Origin: Planctomycetota bacterium
GTDB lineage: Bacteria > Planctomycetota > Phycisphaerae > WQYP01
DNA length: 11,154 nucleotides
Assembly (NCBI GenBank): GCA_021818565.1
Contig: JAKATV010000080.1
Location: 1-11,154, forward strand
Direction of reading: 5' to 3'
Below the pieces are notes generated by a model. That model was not told the origin of the DNA. It ran no database searches and was given only the letters and a program-made list of their open reading frames with translations. Both the position numbers and the translations under genes were made by a program. Of the stretch, positions 1 through 8,345 are shown one piece after another (the first letter of the stretch is position 1; every line of letters starts with the position of its first letter).

Positions 1-1824
1 CCGTCCCATGCGCTTGCGATCATTTTCTTTGAGATAGCGCTTGCGCAGGCGAATGGTCTGCGGCGTAATTTCAACAAGTTCATCATCTTCAATATATTCC
101 AGCGCAATTTCCAGGGACATATCCCGAGGTGGCTTGAGGATGATGTTTTTATCACTGGAAGTAGTGCGCATATTGGAAAGTTTCTTTTCGCGGCACACAT
201 TGACGGTGATGTCGGTGTCTTTATTGTATTCGCCGACGATCATACCTTCATACACTTCGTCGCCGGGCTTCACGAACATCACGCCGCGATCCTGCAAGGT
301 ATCAAGGGCATACGCATTGGTGGTGCCCAGTTCCATGCTGACCATGACACCATTCTGCCGCCCCGGCAAGGCTCCGCGGATAAACTGATAATCATGAAAC
401 GTATGGTGCATGACGGCTTCGCCCTGCGTGGCATTTAGCAGTCGCGTCCGCAACCCGATTAAACCGCGTGCCGGGATGGTAAATTCCAGGTGAGTCATAT
501 TTCCTTTGGAGTCCATACGGACCAACTCGCCTCGGCGGTTACCGATGGCTTCCATCACGGAGCCTACATGCTGCTGCGGAACATCAATTACCAGATTTTC
601 CACCGGTTCGCACTTGTGACCGTTGAGTTCTTTGAAAATTACTTTCGGTTTGCTGACTTGAAGTTCGTACCCTTCGCGGCGCATGTTCTCCAGCAACACG
701 CCCAGATGCAGCAGCCCGCGACCGCTAACGCGCAGCGAATCGGCCGAGGACGTATCCTCCACACGCAGCGCCACATTGCTTTGCAATTCCCGATACAGCC
801 GATCGCGGACATTGCGGCTGGTGATAAATTTGCCTTCACGGCCGGCGAACGGTGAATCGTTGACGCTGAAAATCATGCTTAAAGTGGGTTCATCAACATC
901 AATAAGGGGCAACGCCACAGGATGCTCCGCCGCCGCAATGGTATCTCCAATATCGACATCTTCAATACCCACGACGGCACAGATATCTCCGGCTTCGACA
1001 TGTTCGGCCTTTTCCCGGCCTAAACCCGCGAACAGATATAATTCAGTGATATTATGCGATTCATTTTTGCCGTCGCGTTTTAACAGCGCAATTTTTTCGC
1101 CCTTACGCAGATAACCGTTGAAAACGCGGCCAATACCGATACGGCCAACGTATTCGTTGTAGTCAATATTTGTAATCTGCATCTGCAGCGGCTTTTCCAA
1201 ATCGGCCACCGGTCCGGGAATTTTCTTGACAATGGTTTCCATTAGCGGGCGCATATCCATATTGTTGTCGGCGGTTTCAAGCCGCGCAAAACCCGCACGA
1301 CCCGAAGCATAAATGACCGGGAAATCAAGGGCGTCATCATCCGCCTCCAGTTCCACAAACAGATCGAAGATTTCATTAAGCACTTCATCGGGCCGCGAAT
1401 CCGGCCGGTCAATTTTATTGATAACTACAATGGGCTTGATGTGATAGTGAAAGGCCTTCTTGAGCACAAAACGGGTTTGCGGCATCGGGCCTTCAAAAGC
1501 ATCGACCAAAAGCAGCACGCCATCGGCCATTTTCAGCACGCGCTCCACTTCCCCGCCAAAATCGGCGTGGCCGGGTGTGTCGATGATATTAATCTTCCGC
1601 ATAACCCCCGCAGAATCGACATAGTTCATCGCCACATTCTTGGCCAGGATAGTAATGCCGCGTTCGCGTTCCAGCGGGTTATTGTCTAAAATCAGTGTGT
1701 CTTCCGACATTTGTCCCGTGCGAAACATGCCGGATTGCCGTAACAATGCATCGACCAATGTGGTCTTACCGTGGTCAACGTGGGCGATAATGGCGATATT
1801 TCGTAATTCATCTCGGCGTTTCAT
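1..1824 (-). CDS. typA: Translational GTPase TypA/BipA (3' end cut by window edge)
   Basis: Ribosome-associated GTPase of the EF-G/LepA superfamily, known to act in ribosome assembly and in growth under cold and other stress. The reading frame runs open from ATG at 1824 through the left edge, giving 608 codons. Full-length homologues are about 605-615 residues, so probably only a few residues are missing. Visible GTPase motifs are G1 AHVDHGKTTL (residues 14-23), switch I with ERERGITI, G3 DTPGHADFGGEVERV and G4 INKID. Domain II (LQMQITNIDYNEYVGRIGIGRVFNG) and the EF-G-like domain follow. The C-terminal half contains the TypA-specific region, with LEFTIPARGLIGLRT and near the end RLRKRYLKENDRKR. 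The ATG has only a weak upstream GGA as ribosome binding site. It lies 133 nt downstream of lipB and appears to have its own promoter. The family call is secure. Confidence 0.97.
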   Translation of the reverse strand, partial: MKRRDELRNIAIIAHVDHGKTTLVDALLRQSGMFRTGQMSEDTLILDNNPLERERGITILAKNVAMNYVDSAGVMRKINIIDTPGHADFGGEVERVLKMADGVLLLVDAFEGPMPQTRFVLKKAFHYHIKPIVVINKIDRPDSRPDEVLNEIFDLFVELEADDDALDFPVIYASGRAGFARLETADNNMDMRPLMETIVKKIPGPVADLEKPLQMQITNIDYNEYVGRIGIGRVFNGYLRKGEKIALLKRDGKNESHNITELYLFAGLGREKAEHVEAGDICAVVGIEDVDIGDTIAAAEHPVALPLIDVDEPTLSMIFSVNDSPFAGREGKFITSRNVRDRLYRELQSNVALRVEDTSSADSLRVSGRGLLHLGVLLENMRREGYELQVSKPKVIFKELNGHKCEPVENLVIDVPQQHVGSVMEAIGNRRGELVRMDSKGNMTHLEFTIPARGLIGLRTRLLNATQGEAVMHHTFHDYQFIRGALPGRQNGVMVSMELGTTNAYALDTLQDRGVMFVKPGDEVYEGMIVGEYNKDTDITVNVCREKKLSNMRTTSSDKNIILKPPRDMSLEIALEYIEDDELVEITPQTIRLRKRYLKENDRKRMGR

Positions 1825-1908
1825 GATAGAAATTCCAATATTTCAAGGTATATCCGGCAGCTCTATGCCAGCCGCCGTCCAGTCCGCTTCGCGCGGTTAC
1901 AGCGCTTA

Positions 1909-1929
1909 TGTGACCCTCACGCGGTCACA
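1909..1929. promoter_or_regulatory. Perfect 7-bp inverted repeat in the typA leader
   Basis: TGTGACC (1909-1915) and GGTCACA (1923-1929) are exact reverse complements separated by 7 nt. The repeat begins roughly 10 nt after the predicted typA transcription start. It could be a repressor operator or an RNA stem-loop in the leader. No run of T follows on either strand, so it is not an intrinsic terminator. Confidence 0.4.
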
Positions 1930-1944
1930 ATGCCAAAGACCCTC

Positions 1945-1974
1945 ATTATATCGCATTTCAGAGCAAATGACCAA
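1945..1974 (-). promoter_or_regulatory. Candidate sigma70-type promoter for typA
   Basis: On the minus strand a perfect -10 box TATAAT (1945-1950) lies 18 nt from TTGGTC (1969-1974), which matches the -35 consensus at three of six positions. The -35 lies inside the last codons of lipB. Predicted transcription start is near 1938, giving a leader of about 115 nt before typA. The exact -10 and its place in the only sizeable gap between lipB and typA support it; the weak -35 does not. Confidence 0.5.
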
Positions 1975-2713
1975 GCAACGCGGATAATTCATGAATCAGG
2001 CGAATTTTCACGTATTCCCAGCTGGGGCAGCGTGCGCCAAGCTCGGCCTGAAGCGAGGTCACCGGACGGGACAGCCCGCAGGGGTTTATCAAATCAAAGA
2101 AACTCAGATCCGTGGTTACATTCAACGCTAATCCATGCAGCGTAGTCCAGCGCCGCAACTTGATGCCGATGGCACAAATCTTTGCCATTGCGTCCAAGCC
2201 GCCCCGTGTGGATTTTAACCAAACACCGGTAGCGCCGGCCTCCCGTGTTGCGGATAATTCAAGTGCGGCCAACGTCTGAATCACCGCCTCTTCCAACAAT
2301 CGCATGTAGTCATGTACTCGTAACTTGTAATGGTTCAGAGGAATGATCGGATAAAGCACCAGTTGCCCCGGACCATGGAAGGTAATATCCCCCCCACGAT
2401 CGGTCGATTCCACCGCCACGCCCCGGCCGGCCAGTGTCTGCGCATCGGCCAGCAGGTGCTCTGATGCGCCGGGATGCCGGCCAATGGTAATAACCGCCGG
2501 ATGCTCCACAACCAGCAGCGCCCCGGCGGGATATAAGCCGTTAAGCACTTTTTCATGCCATTGCAATTGGACGCTCCACGCTGCGCGGTAGTCCAGGACG
2601 CCCAAGTCCACGGCAACCAGATCGGCAATCGGCGCGGGCAGCGCCGTGCGGCCCTCCACGATTGTCCCACGGCGACCTGCGGTGCCCATCGCGATAGAAC
2701 TTTCGTCCCTCAT
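1958..2713 (-). CDS. lipB: Octanoyl-[ACP]:protein N-octanoyltransferase (lipoate biosynthesis)
   Basis: Transfers octanoyl from acyl carrier protein to the lipoyl-domain lysine of enzymes such as pyruvate dehydrogenase and the glycine cleavage H protein; LipA then inserts sulfur. It is 251 residues, with a longer N terminus than the roughly 213-residue E. coli enzyme. Signatures are HPAVITIGRH (71-80), the substrate loop RGGDITFHGPGQLVLYP (106-122), AKICAIGIKL with the family's conserved lysine at K178, HGLALNV (193-199) and NPCGLSRPVTS with the catalytic cysteine at C212. The ATG is contained in ATGA, where the TGA ends lon. This 4-nt overlap implies translational coupling and supports the start; a second in-frame ATG at residue 9 (2689) is possible. 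No lipA is visible in the window. Confidence 0.96.
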   Translation of the reverse strand: MRDESSIAMGTAGRRGTIVEGRTALPAPIADLVAVDLGVLDYRAAWSVQLQWHEKVLNGLYPAGALLVVEHPAVITIGRHPGASEHLLADAQTLAGRGVAVESTDRGGDITFHGPGQLVLYPIIPLNHYKLRVHDYMRLLEEAVIQTLAALELSATREAGATGVWLKSTRGGLDAMAKICAIGIKLRRWTTLHGLALNVTTDLSFFDLINPCGLSRPVTSLQAELGARCPSWEYVKIRLIHELSALLGHLL

Positions 2714-5352
2714 TGCGCCGGATTCTCCCTGGCATGGAGAGCGGGTGCGACAGGGCGTTTCGTCTTTTTATGGATTAATCCATTGCTTTTCGTCAGATTA
2801 GCGGATGGCGATTCCGAAGTGTTACCGTCTTTTAGTGCCGCGGCCAGGACTTCGCCAACCGTCTTAACAAACACAAACTTCAGATCTTTTTTCAACTGCT
2901 GCCGGACTTCCTGCAGATCCTTTTCATTGCGCTGCGGCAGGATAACGGTTTTGATGCCGGCATGTTGCGCCGCGATGACTTTTTCCTTCACCCCGCCGAT
3001 GGGTAATACCAGGCCGCGCAGGGTAATTTCCCCGGTCATAGCCACGTCAGGCCGCACCGCCTTATTGATGAACAGTGACGCCAATGCGGTGTACATGGCA
3101 ACGCCGGCCGATGGTCCATCCTTGGGGACCGCCCCCGCCGGTACATGTACATGCACATCGATATCACGGAAAATCGCCGGCGTTATCCCTAATTTTTCCG
3201 CGTTATTTTTCAGCAGCGAAAATGCAGCATGCGCCGATTCCCGCATCACGTCTCCAATTTGGCCGGTAAGCCTCAGCCGCCCCTTGCCGGGCATCCGCGT
3301 GGCTTCAACAAATAATATATCTCCCCCGGCGGGAGTGTACGCCAGGCCAGTGGCGACGCCTGGAGTTGCCGTGCGCAGGGCCACTTCACTTTCAAATATC
3401 AGCGGTCCAAGATATTTTGCCAGATCATCAATCTTCACAGTTATTTTGCCCACTTTTACGGGGGGCAATTCACCCGCCTTCGACTGAATTTTAACGGCGG
3501 GTTTCTTGCCTTTTCCAACGGCTACGGGTTTCCCGGTCGCACCAACGAGCGTTGCCGCGACGCCACGCATGACCGAGCCGATCATACGCTCCAGATTTCG
3601 CACCCCGGCTTCGCGGGTGTAGCGTTCGATGAGCGCTTCGAGCGTGGCGGCGGGAATTTCGCAGTCTTTGCGTGTAATGCCGTTTTCCTTGAGTTGGCGC
3701 GGCACCAGGTATTTTCGCGCGATCAGCAGTTTATCCTGCTGCGTATAACCCGGAATTTCAATAACCTCCATGCGGTCGCGCAGGGCGGGCGGAACCGGTT
3801 CCATATAATTGGCGGTGCAGATAAATATGATTTTGCTTAAGTCAAATGGAACACCCAGGTAATGGTCCTGAAAGCTGTTATTTTGCTGCGGGTCCAGGAC
3901 TTCCAGCAGAGCCGCCGATGGATCACCCCGGAAATCCGCACCAAGTTTATCCACTTCATCAAGCATCATGACCGGATTGTTGGTGCCGACTTTCCGCAGT
4001 TCCTGAATAATACGGCCCGGCATGGAACCAACGTAGGTGCGGCGGTGGCCGCGAATGTCGGCTTCATCCCGCACGCCGCCAAGGCTCATGCGCACAAACT
4101 TTCGCCCCAATGATTCCGCGATGGACTTTCCCAGACTGGTCTTTCCGACGCCCGGCGGCCCAAGAAAGCAGAGAATGGGTCCGCGACCCGAAGGATTGAG
4201 CTTGCGGACCGCCAGAAATTCAACGATGCGTTTTTTTATTTTTTCCAGATCATAATGATCGCGATCTAAAATCGCCCGCGCCCGATTAATATCCAGATCA
4301 TCCTGCGTGGATTTACTCCAGGGCAACTCCGCAACTGTTTCCAGAAATGACCTTATAACGCCATATTCCGGCGACGCCTGCGGTACCGCCGCCAGGCGGG
4401 CCAATTCACGATCCGTCTCTTTTTTCACCACGTCCGGCACTTTGGCTTCGTCAATTCGCTTTTTTAGATCAGCGAGTTCCTGGCTTTGCTCATCAGCCTG
4501 TCCGAGTTCTTTTTGTATGGCCTTCAACTGCTCCTGAAGAAAATAGTGCCGCTGATTTTTATCAATACTGGAGCGCACCTGCGATTGAAGTTTCTCTTCA
4601 AGCTCCAGAAGTTCTATTCGCGTTGCGAGCTTTTGACGGACCATTAACAGACGCTTAATGACATCGGTTTCCTCCAGCAGCGCCAGTTTGTCCGCAACGG
4701 AGTCATGCAGATTAGCCGCCAGAAAATCCGCCAGTGTGGACGGAGAATCAATATCATCAAGAATCGTCGCCGCCTCATCGGGAATGTTGGGCGACAATTC
4801 AATCATTCGTTTAGCGGCCTGTCGGACGCTTCCCACCAGCAATTCCGTTTCCGGCCCGACATTTTCCGCGGCATCAGGCAGAGCTTCCACGCGGGCCTTC
4901 AGGTAGGGTTCCTGTTGTACAAACTCCAGGACGCGAAAACGCACCAGACCATGGACAACAATGCTCTGCTGCCCATCGGCCGGGCGCAGCATTTTTAATA
5001 CAATCGCCACAGTTCCCACCGCGTGCATGTCGCCAGGCTGCGGGTTTTCCACGCTTTCGTTTTTCTGCGTGAGCACCCCGATAATTTTATCGCCGGGCAT
5101 CACATCATCCAGCAGGCGGCGGCTTTTATCGCGTCCTATACTCAGAGGTATGACCGCCCCGGGAAAGGCCACCGCATCGCGCACGGGCATGATGGCAATA
5201 ATTTCCGGAATCCGCACCTGATGCAGCATAGGCCCAGTGACATCCGCGGTTGTTACACCGGGCGCATCGGGAGCTGCGGGGCCTTTAGACCCTGACGGCT
5301 TATTTTCGCCTGACTTGGGGTCCGGTGATGATTGTGTCTTTTCTTCCGCCAT
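2710..5352 (-). CDS. lon: ATP-dependent Lon protease
   Basis: Cytosolic AAA+ serine protease that degrades misfolded and regulatory proteins. As called it is 880 residues against about 780-820 for typical bacterial LonA. A polar N-terminal tail of about 40 residues precedes the LON substrate-binding domain (starting near IIAIMPVRDAVAFPG), followed by a coiled-coil region. The AAA+ module has Walker A GPPGVGKTS (K404) and Walker B MMLDEVD (E466). The protease domain has catalytic S748 in KDGPSAG and K791 in GGVKEK. A lysine-rich insertion lies between the AAA+ and protease domains, and about 40 extra residues end the protein. The start at 5352 (MAEEK) is preferred because AGGA lies 4 nt upstream; in-frame ATG at 5391 and TTG at 5400 are alternatives. 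It follows hsp20 on the same strand, and its TGA overlaps the lipB start. Confidence 0.97.
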   Translation of the reverse strand: MAEEKTQSSPDPKSGENKPSGSKGPAAPDAPGVTTADVTGPMLHQVRIPEIIAIMPVRDAVAFPGAVIPLSIGRDKSRRLLDDVMPGDKIIGVLTQKNESVENPQPGDMHAVGTVAIVLKMLRPADGQQSIVVHGLVRFRVLEFVQQEPYLKARVEALPDAAENVGPETELLVGSVRQAAKRMIELSPNIPDEAATILDDIDSPSTLADFLAANLHDSVADKLALLEETDVIKRLLMVRQKLATRIELLELEEKLQSQVRSSIDKNQRHYFLQEQLKAIQKELGQADEQSQELADLKKRIDEAKVPDVVKKETDRELARLAAVPQASPEYGVIRSFLETVAELPWSKSTQDDLDINRARAILDRDHYDLEKIKKRIVEFLAVRKLNPSGRGPILCFLGPPGVGKTSLGKSIAESLGRKFVRMSLGGVRDEADIRGHRRTYVGSMPGRIIQELRKVGTNNPVMMLDEVDKLGADFRGDPSAALLEVLDPQQNNSFQDHYLGVPFDLSKIIFICTANYMEPVPPALRDRMEVIEIPGYTQQDKLLIARKYLVPRQLKENGITRKDCEIPAATLEALIERYTREAGVRNLERMIGSVMRGVAATLVGATGKPVAVGKGKKPAVKIQSKAGELPPVKVGKITVKIDDLAKYLGPLIFESEVALRTATPGVATGLAYTPAGGDILFVEATRMPGKGRLRLTGQIGDVMRESAHAAFSLLKNNAEKLGITPAIFRDIDVHVHVPAGAVPKDGPSAGVAMYTALASLFINKAVRPDVAMTGEITLRGLVLPIGGVKEKVIAAQHAGIKTVILPQRNEKDLQEVRQQLKKDLKFVFVKTVGEVLAAALKDGNTSESPSANLTKSNGLIHKKTKRPVAPALHARENPAQ

Positions 5353-5415
5353 AGATTCCTGCTTGTAATATCCGCTACTTTCACCATACATGAAGCGCAA
5401 TTCTCGCTTCCATGC

Positions 5416-5832
5416 TCACCGCGCTTTTGGCAATGTAATCCAAAGCATTCCCGCATCGTAGTGGGCGGAAATTTTACTGTGATCCACATTGGCCGGCATT
5501 TCAATGCTTCTGCCGAAACAGCCATGATCAATTTCCATCAGATGTACCGCAACCGCCTTTTCTTTACCGCTGGGCATAGGACAAATCCGATGCCCCCGGA
5601 TGATCAGTTGATTGTCCGCGACGCTGATCTGAATGGCATTTTCATCCATCCCCGCCAAATCCGCACAAACCATAAAAGCACTATGCGTTTCGTATAAATT
5701 CACTTCCGGGCGCCATGAATCCGTGGCCCAGGATTGGAACATACCTCGACTTATTACCGTATCGGCCAAAACTTTAGCCATGCGATTGAGCATGGCCGAT
5801 TCCTCCAGACCTGCGAATTCAAGTTCACTCAC
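5416..5832 (-). CDS. Small heat-shock protein, Hsp20/alpha-crystallin family
   Basis: ATP-independent holdase that keeps unfolding proteins soluble for refolding or degradation. The chosen start is GTG at 5832, with AAGGAG six bases upstream, giving 138 residues; an in-frame TTG at 5868 has no such site. The alpha-crystallin domain starts around WRPEVNLYET and includes ADLAGM, where the usual motif is LPG. It continues through NQLIIRGHR and GCFGRSIEMPANVD to AHYDAGMLWITLPKAR. The protein stops just after LPK, so the short C-terminal tail carrying the I-x-I motif, used by most family members for oligomer assembly, is absent. It is 63 nt upstream of lon on the same strand. Pairing of a holdase with a protease suggests a heat or misfolding response unit. 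Family call is firm; exact start is likely. Confidence 0.93.
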   Translation of the reverse strand: MSELEFAGLEESAMLNRMAKVLADTVISRGMFQSWATDSWRPEVNLYETHSAFMVCADLAGMDENAIQISVADNQLIIRGHRICPMPSGKEKAVAVHLMEIDHGCFGRSIEMPANVDHSKISAHYDAGMLWITLPKAR

Positions 5833-5896
5833 GGTAGACTCCTTGGCAATGAGATCGCCGCCGGACAATCAGTCCCGCGGGTTGCGTATGGATACT

Positions 5897-5925
5897 ATTG
5901 TAGTTACTTAGCGCCGCTTGGCCAA
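5897..5925 (-). promoter_or_regulatory. Candidate sigma70-type promoter for hsp20-lon-lipB
   Basis: On the minus strand TTGGCC (5920-5925) and TACAAT (5897-5902) are separated by 17 nt, matching the -35 at four and the -10 at five of six positions. Predicted start is near 5890, about 58 nt before the hsp20 GTG. I saw no CIRCE operator (TTAGCACTC-N9-GAGTGCTAA) here. Read-through from frr is also possible because no clear terminator separates them. Confidence 0.45.
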
Positions 5926-5979
5926 TCCAAGGCTTTACCGGGGTTTTACCGTTCTGCGGTTGCGGAAATTATTGAGGGG

Positions 5980-6540
5980 TTAAACTTCTGTGATCTCTTT
6001 GTGCTTGGCCTGCACAAGTTCATCCACTTTGGCTTCAAATTTTTTCAGCAGTTCCTGCACCGCCTCTTTGGCCTGTTTGGCCTGGTCCTCAGGAATTCCT
6101 GACTCTTTTTCTTCCTGATCAATTTGTTTGTTGGCATCCCGACGCACATTGCGCATGGAAATTCGCGCGTGTTCCGCCGCTTCTTTTACTTTGCCCAGAA
6201 GCTGTTGGCGTCTTTCGCCGGATAACGGCGGCAACACCAGACGAATCTGCTTGCCGTCGTTAATTGGGTTGATACCCAGGTTGGCAGCCTCAATGCCCTT
6301 GACGACATCTTTGATGGAGGCGGGATCAAAGGGTTTAATGAGAATGGATGTCGCATCCGGTGTGGTTAAGGACGCCAGTGAGCGTAAATCTGTTGGTGCC
6401 CCGTAATAATCCACTTTGATGAATTCCACCAGCGACGTACTGGCGCGGCCCGTGCGGAACCCGCGCAACTCATGGCGCAGGTGCTCAATTCCTTTTTCCA
6501 TGTGTTCTTCAGCGTTGAAAAGTATTTCGTCAATTGGCAT
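5980..6540 (-). CDS. frr: Ribosome recycling factor
   Basis: With EF-G, splits the post-termination ribosome so that subunits, mRNA and tRNA can be reused. At 186 residues it is the standard length. The three-helix-bundle domain I and the beta/alpha domain II are recognisable from the N-terminal LRHELRGFRTGRAS (21-34), the domain II strand VDYYGAPTDLRSLASL, LPPLSGERRQ (103-112) and RISMRNVRRDANKQI with the functionally important arginines around 133-134. The start ATG overlaps the last 11 nt of pyrH in another frame; a GGAG lies 9 nt upstream within pyrH. The tsf-pyrH-frr order is highly conserved in bacteria, which makes assignment certain. Confidence 0.98.
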   Translation of the reverse strand: MPIDEILFNAEEHMEKGIEHLRHELRGFRTGRASTSLVEFIKVDYYGAPTDLRSLASLTTPDATSILIKPFDPASIKDVVKGIEAANLGINPINDGKQIRLVLPPLSGERRQQLLGKVKEAAEHARISMRNVRRDANKQIDQEEKESGIPEDQAKQAKEAVQELLKKFEAKVDELVQAKHKEITEV

Positions 6541-7333
6541 TTTTTGACACTCCGGGATTCAGGGATATATTTTCAGCGCGCAAATGCGCAATGATGGGTT
6601 GGCCGTTGCCGTCGGTGTGGGTTATCAGCGTACCAATGGGTTCTCCGGATACAACCCGCATAATATTACCCGACTTTTTTAAATTAAAGACAATAATTGG
6701 AATCTTGCTTTCCATCGCCAAGCTGATGGCGGTCATATCCATAACCCGCAGATTATCCGTAATCACCTGCCGATAAGTTAATTCGGTGTAACATTTCGCG
6801 TTGGGATTCTTTTTTGGATCAGAATCATATACGCCATCTACTTTCGTGGCTTTTAACAGCACATCGGCCTGCAGCTCCGTGGCCCGAAGAGCCGCGCAGG
6901 TGTCGGTGGTAAAAAAAGGATTACCAACGCCCGCCGCCAGGACAACCACGCGGCCTTTTTCCAGATGGCGCAGGACTTTTCTGCGGATAAACGGTTCGGC
7001 AACCTGAATGACATTCAGGGCACTAGCCACCCGCGTGGGTCGCCCCAGGTGCTCCAGCACTTCCTGCAAAGCCATGGCGTTTATTACCGTAGCCAGCATG
7101 CCCATATAATCCGCGGTGGAACGCTGAATTTCACCGGACTTGGACAGCGCTTCGCCACGGATGAAATTTCCTCCACCGATCACCACGGCCACCTGAACGC
7201 CCAGTTGGGCTACTTCGGCAATTTGCCGCGCAATGGCGGTAAGTTCCGCCATATCAAAGCCAAAACCACCCTCGTGGCACAGGCCTTCGCCGGAAATTTT
7301 CAACAGAACGCGGCGGTAGCGCGGTTGGGTCAT
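6530..7333 (-). CDS. pyrH: UMP kinase
   Basis: Phosphorylates UMP to UDP with ATP, the entry to UTP and CTP pools; bacterial enzymes of this amino-acid-kinase family are hexameric and usually regulated by GTP and UTP. Motifs are LLKISGE (10-16), VIGGGNFIRG (51-60), the YMGMLATVINAMAL segment (77-89), AEPFIRRKVLRHLEKG (112-127), GNPFFTTDTCAALRA (137-151) and ATKVDGVYDSDP (162-173). The usual GTGNP loop is GVGNP here. The 267 residues exceed the common 235-245 because of a tail of about 30 residues after EPIGTLI, whose coding sequence reaches into frr. The start is supported by GGAG six bases upstream and lies 30 nt after the tsf stop. Confidence 0.97.
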   Translation of the reverse strand: MTQPRYRRVLLKISGEGLCHEGGFGFDMAELTAIARQIAEVAQLGVQVAVVIGGGNFIRGEALSKSGEIQRSTADYMGMLATVINAMALQEVLEHLGRPTRVASALNVIQVAEPFIRRKVLRHLEKGRVVVLAAGVGNPFFTTDTCAALRATELQADVLLKATKVDGVYDSDPKKNPNAKCYTELTYRQVITDNLRVMDMTAISLAMESKIPIIVFNLKKSGNIMRVVSGEPIGTLITHTDGNGQPIIAHLRAENISLNPGVSKNAN

Positions 7334-7363
7334 GTAAAACTCCAGCCAAACCAGATTAAAGTA

Positions 7364-8236
7364 TCAAACTTCGCCAACTTTAAAGCGGGCGAATGCGATC
7401 ACGCTTAGCGGAGCGGCCACGGCCTTGCTCGTTTCCGCCACCAGGTCGCTAATGCGCTTGTTTTCGTCTTTCACGAATGGCTGCTCCAGCAGAACATTAT
7501 CCGCGAAAAATTTATCCAACTTACCGGTGACAATTTTCTCAACAATATTGGCCGGCTTGCCCTTGATGCTTTCGGCGGCCAGTTCCTTTTCACGCTGCAC
7601 CACGGCCGCATCTACCCCTTGGCGGTTCACCGCCAAGGGCACAAAAGGCATTCCCGCGGTGACATGCATGGCAATCTCGCCAATGAGTAAGCGAACGGCG
7701 TCATCAGAGCTGCCATCCACCTGTACCAGCGCACCGACTTTGGCATTGTGATGCACATATTTACCCACCAGGCCGTTGGTGGATTTATAGCGTGCCAGAC
7801 CGGTGACAGCCATGTTCTCTTTGATGGAGCCGCCAACCAGCTCTTTGATGACAGCTTCCACCGTTCGCCCGGAGCCATCCGGATATTTGATCGCGTTGAG
7901 CTGTGCCGGCGTGGAAACCTCATGCGCAAACGCCAGTTCCACCAGGTCATGCAGCAATTTCTGGAAAGCTTCATTGCGGGCGACAAAATCAGTCTGGCAA
8001 CCCAGACGCACCATGACGCCCAATTTGCCGTCCTCGCTGATTTTTCCGCCGACCAAGCCCTCTTTCATCTCATTGGACGTTTTGCTTTCCGCGCGGCCGG
8101 CCCCCCATTTACGCAGTAACTCCCCAGCCGCTTCCATATCGCCATTGGCCTCAACAAGAGCCTTTTTCGCATCCATCATGCCGGCATTCGTCCGTGCCCG
8201 CAGTTCCATGACATCTTTTGCGCTGATTTCCGCCAT
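7364..8236 (-). CDS. tsf: Translation elongation factor Ts
   Basis: Guanine-nucleotide exchange factor that recycles EF-Tu-GDP to EF-Tu-GTP. The ATG at 8236 (MAEISAKDV) is chosen because AAGGA sits upstream with good spacing and the protein then begins at the family N terminus; the frame is open to 8350 but the extra residues look non-coding. It is 290 residues, near the E. coli length. Visible are the N-terminal UBA-like domain with VMELRARTNAGMMDAKKAL (9-27), the EF-Tu contact loop CQTDFVARNEAF (80-91) and the C-terminal segment KIVTGKLDKFFADNVLLEQPFVKD. In most bacteria rpsB precedes tsf; here the upstream sequence is a divergent regulatory region. Confidence 0.97.
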   Translation of the reverse strand: MAEISAKDVMELRARTNAGMMDAKKALVEANGDMEAAGELLRKWGAGRAESKTSNEMKEGLVGGKISEDGKLGVMVRLGCQTDFVARNEAFQKLLHDLVELAFAHEVSTPAQLNAIKYPDGSGRTVEAVIKELVGGSIKENMAVTGLARYKSTNGLVGKYVHHNAKVGALVQVDGSSDDAVRLLIGEIAMHVTAGMPFVPLAVNRQGVDAAVVQREKELAAESIKGKPANIVEKIVTGKLDKFFADNVLLEQPFVKDENKRISDLVAETSKAVAAPLSVIAFARFKVGEV

Positions 8237-8316
8237 TGTATTTTTCCTTCGGTGATCTAAACCAAAACAACCCGTTTCATAAAGCCGGCGCATCAAAATT
8301 ACGCCATAGCCCGGAA

Positions 8317-8345
8317 ATTTTACGCCGGTTCGATCAAAACGTCCA
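8317..8345 (-). promoter_or_regulatory. Candidate promoter for tsf-pyrH-frr
   Basis: On the minus strand TGGACG (8340-8345) and TAAAAT (8317-8322) are 17 nt apart, matching the -35 consensus at four and the -10 at five of six positions. Predicted start is near 8310, giving a leader of about 75 nt before tsf. A dedicated promoter is expected because rpsB is not upstream. Confidence 0.5.

Noticed and set aside
1909..1929. CRP binding site
   Set aside because: Half-sites match TGTGA/TCACA, but the spacing is 11 nt instead of 6 nt, so it is reported only as an unassigned palindrome.
2555..3487. 310-codon open frame on the plus strand opposite lon and the start of lipB
   Set aside because: It is antisense to unmistakable coding sequence, has no recognisable motif, and is low-complexity in composition, as expected for a shadow frame.
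5833..5979. Intrinsic terminator after frr or CIRCE operator before hsp20
   Set aside because: Only short stems without a T run are visible on the minus strand, and no CIRCE-like repeat is present.
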